A stretch of DNA of 6,979 nucleotides, from positions 1-6,979 of the forward strand of contig JANXVP010000422.1 in the NCBI GenBank assembly GCA_025351615.1, read 5' to 3'. Below are positions 5,685 to 6,979 of this stretch, one piece after another. The stretch is from Ramlibacter sp. (GTDB lineage: Bacteria; Pseudomonadota; Gammaproteobacteria; Burkholderiales; Burkholderiaceae_C). The position numbers were made by a program, and so were the translations under genes. How positions within the stretch are numbered: position 1 is the first letter of the stretch; each line of letters starts with the position of its first letter. The notes beneath the pieces were generated by a model. That model was not told the DNA's origin, made no database searches, and saw only the letters and a program-made list of their open reading frames with translations.

Positions 5685-6884
5685 TCATTGAGTCCTATGC
5701 AATCTAAGCGGCAGGCTGGCGAGCCCGCGCAACGTGTTGTTGAAACGCCGGCGCGGCTCACCGACGATCTCAATGGCGGCGACCTTGCGGGCCAGGGCCT
5801 GCAACACGACCTCGCCCTCGAGCCGCGCCAGCAGTTGGCCAACGCAGGCATGCACGCCCGAACCGAAGCCGACATGACCCACTGTCTTGCGAGCGATATC
5901 GTAATCCTCCGGGCGCCCCCACTTGCGAGGGTCGCGATTGGCCGCACCGAGGAACATGAGAACCTTCTCTCCCTCGTCAATATGGAAGCCGCCGACCTCG
6001 ACGGGTCGGGTGGTGGTGCGGAAGAACGTCTGCACCGGACTCTCGAACCGCACCGCCTCCTCGAACGCGGCGCGGGCGAGACCAGGGTTCGCGCGCAGCT
6101 TCTGGAACTGCTCGGGGAAACGTGAGAGGCAGAACAGCGCCGCACCAAGCCCGCTGACAGTCGTGTCGACGCCTGCGGTAAGCAACGAGCGCACTACCAT
6201 CGGCGCCTCGTCCTCGGTCAACTCTCCGGTGGCGACGGCTGCATGTATCTGTGCGCCAAATCCGTCATCGCTCAGATTTTTCCGCTCGGACTGCGCCCGC
6301 ACCCAGGCCATCACGGGCTCCGCGTCGCGAACCGCCTCGGCAAACAGCTCGTTTCGCGGCCCAAAGGAATTGAACACCATGTTGCCGTAGGGCAACAGGT
6401 TATGCCGATGGCCCTGAGGCATTCCGATGGCGTCGGGGAACACCGCCAGCGGGAAGGCTTCGGAGAGCTCCGGTACGGCGTCGAAGCTGTCCCGCCCCAG
6501 CAACTCGTCGATCATGGTGTCCGCAGCCGCAGCGAACCGCTCCTTGAGCGTCTTCATAGCGGCTGGCGAGAGCACGCGGTTGAGCACTTTGCGGGTGCGA
6601 TCATGGAACGGCGGGTCGGTTTCAAGCACCAGGCTCGGGAGGCGCCAGGGCGGTTCCTTCTTGAAATCCGAGAGCCCAACGCCGCGCGCGCTGGAGAACG
6701 TTTCCCAGTCGTTCAGGACGCGATGCACCTCGTCGTAGCGCGCGACCGCCCAAATCTCGTACTTGGCAAGCCGCACCACCGGACCAGCATCGCGTAAGGC
6801 CGCATGGACCGGGAACGGATCGGCGAAGAACTCGCGCGAAAACGGATCCGCGGTCGAGACCGGCGGCGTGATCGCCACGTCCAT
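5685..6884 (-). CDS. Cytochrome P450, CYP199A-like (para-substituted benzoate monooxygenase)
   Basis: A complete soluble bacterial P450 of 399 residues. Visible motifs are the I-helix AGVDTTV (237-243) with the acid-alcohol pair Asp240/Thr241, the K-helix ExxR (Glu276-Arg279), and the heme loop HVGFGSGVHACVG with ligand Cys347. Long stretches match my memory of CYP199A2/A4, such as RGVGLSDFKKE, RFESPVQTFFRTTTR and RRRFNNTLRGL. CYP199A4 pocket residues map with a constant offset of 11: Arg92 to Arg81, Ser95 to Ser84, Phe182 to Phe171, Phe185 to Phe174, Arg243/Ser244 to Arg232/Ser233, and Phe298 to Phe287. Ser247 is Thr236 here. Known CYP199A enzymes O-demethylate 4-methoxybenzoate and oxidise other 4-substituted benzoates, so this activity is inferred. 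It is the first gene of the operon and has a strong ribosome binding site. Exact CYP naming needs an identity calculation. Confidence 0.92.
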   Translation of the reverse strand: MDVAITPPVSTADPFSREFFADPFPVHAALRDAGPVVRLAKYEIWAVARYDEVHRVLNDWETFSSARGVGLSDFKKEPPWRLPSLVLETDPPFHDRTRKVLNRVLSPAAMKTLKERFAAAADTMIDELLGRDSFDAVPELSEAFPLAVFPDAIGMPQGHRHNLLPYGNMVFNSFGPRNELFAEAVRDAEPVMAWVRAQSERKNLSDDGFGAQIHAAVATGELTEDEAPMVVRSLLTAGVDTTVSGLGAALFCLSRFPEQFQKLRANPGLARAAFEEAVRFESPVQTFFRTTTRPVEVGGFHIDEGEKVLMFLGAANRDPRKWGRPEDYDIARKTVGHVGFGSGVHACVGQLLARLEGEVVLQALARKVAAIEIVGEPRRRFNNTLRGLASLPLRLHRTQ

Positions 6885-6889
6885 GGCAG

Positions 6890-6896
6890 CTCCCTT
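6890..6896 (-). promoter_or_regulatory. Ribosome binding site of the P450 gene
   Basis: On the - strand AAGGGAG lies 5 bases before the ATG at 6884. It fixes the P450 start and is the best site in the - strand operon. Confidence 0.75.
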
Positions 6897-6952
6897 ATGT
6901 CGATCGGATTTTGCGAGCGAGGGAAGCAGGTTCAGGCAGGGGTCGCAACGCT

Positions 6953-6961
6953 CTTATAATA
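6953..6961. promoter_or_regulatory. AT-rich possible promoter core, readable on both strands
   Basis: In the 95-base leader of the P450 gene (6885-6979) the only AT-rich patch contains a perfect TATAAT on the + strand (6955-6960) and, on the - strand, overlapping TATTAT (6956-6961) and TATAAG (6953-6958). For the P450 operon the matching -35 would fall at or just past the window end, so it cannot be tested. For + strand reading, TTCAGG (6931-6936) with an 18-base gap is only a poor -35 (3 of 6). A divergent regulator to the right is possible but not visible. Confidence 0.3.
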
Positions 6962-6979
6962 TGTTCCTGGCGCCCACCT

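Noticed and set aside
4744..6125. Long + strand frames opposite the reductase, ferredoxin and P450 genes
   Set aside because: They overlap three well-supported enzymes on the other strand, cross gene boundaries, and show no family motif or ribosome binding site.

Overview
The window reads as high-GC chromosomal DNA from a proteobacterium. The gene content suggests a betaproteobacterium of the Burkholderiales (Comamonadaceae-like): a liv-type solute-binding protein behind a long-chain acyl-CoA ligase, a proline-rich six-cysteine secreted protein, and a biotin-dependent acyl-CoA carboxylase alpha subunit. This placement is inference from protein style and codon use, not from a marker gene.

Left half, + strand (1-2230). 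The window opens with the last ~90 codons of an acyl-CoA synthetase, whose frame is broken near base 42. After 27 bases and a strong ribosome binding site comes a complete periplasmic branched-chain-amino-acid/aromatic-type ABC solute-binding protein (336-1502). It is followed by a small secreted proline-rich protein with six cysteines (1525-1998) and an unrecognised 56-residue, very basic protein (2060-2230). No permease or ATPase gene for the transporter lies in the window.

Right half, - strand (2255-6884). Four genes read leftwards and look like one tightly packed operon. They encode a cytochrome P450 closely resembling CYP199A (para-substituted benzoate oxidation), an adrenodoxin-type [2Fe-2S] ferredoxin, an FAD-dependent ferredoxin reductase, and a biotin carboxylase/BCCP fusion. 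The P450 and ferredoxin genes are 3 bases apart, the ferredoxin and reductase overlap by TTGA, and the reductase and carboxylase overlap by ATGA. The first three form a complete class I P450 electron chain: NAD(P)H to reductase to ferredoxin to P450. The two halves converge at 2231-2254, where a 7-bp hairpin may act as a weak two-way terminator.

The most notable points are the self-contained CYP199A-like system with its own reductase, and its translational coupling to a carboxylase alpha subunit that has no carboxyltransferase partner in view. Every substrate-pocket residue I can recall for CYP199A4 maps at a constant offset of 11, apart from a Ser-to-Thr change in the I helix. A pathway for a methoxylated or alkylated aromatic acid is plausible, but the carboxylase's role in it is unknown. 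I see no RNA genes, CRISPR array, insertion sequence or integrase.
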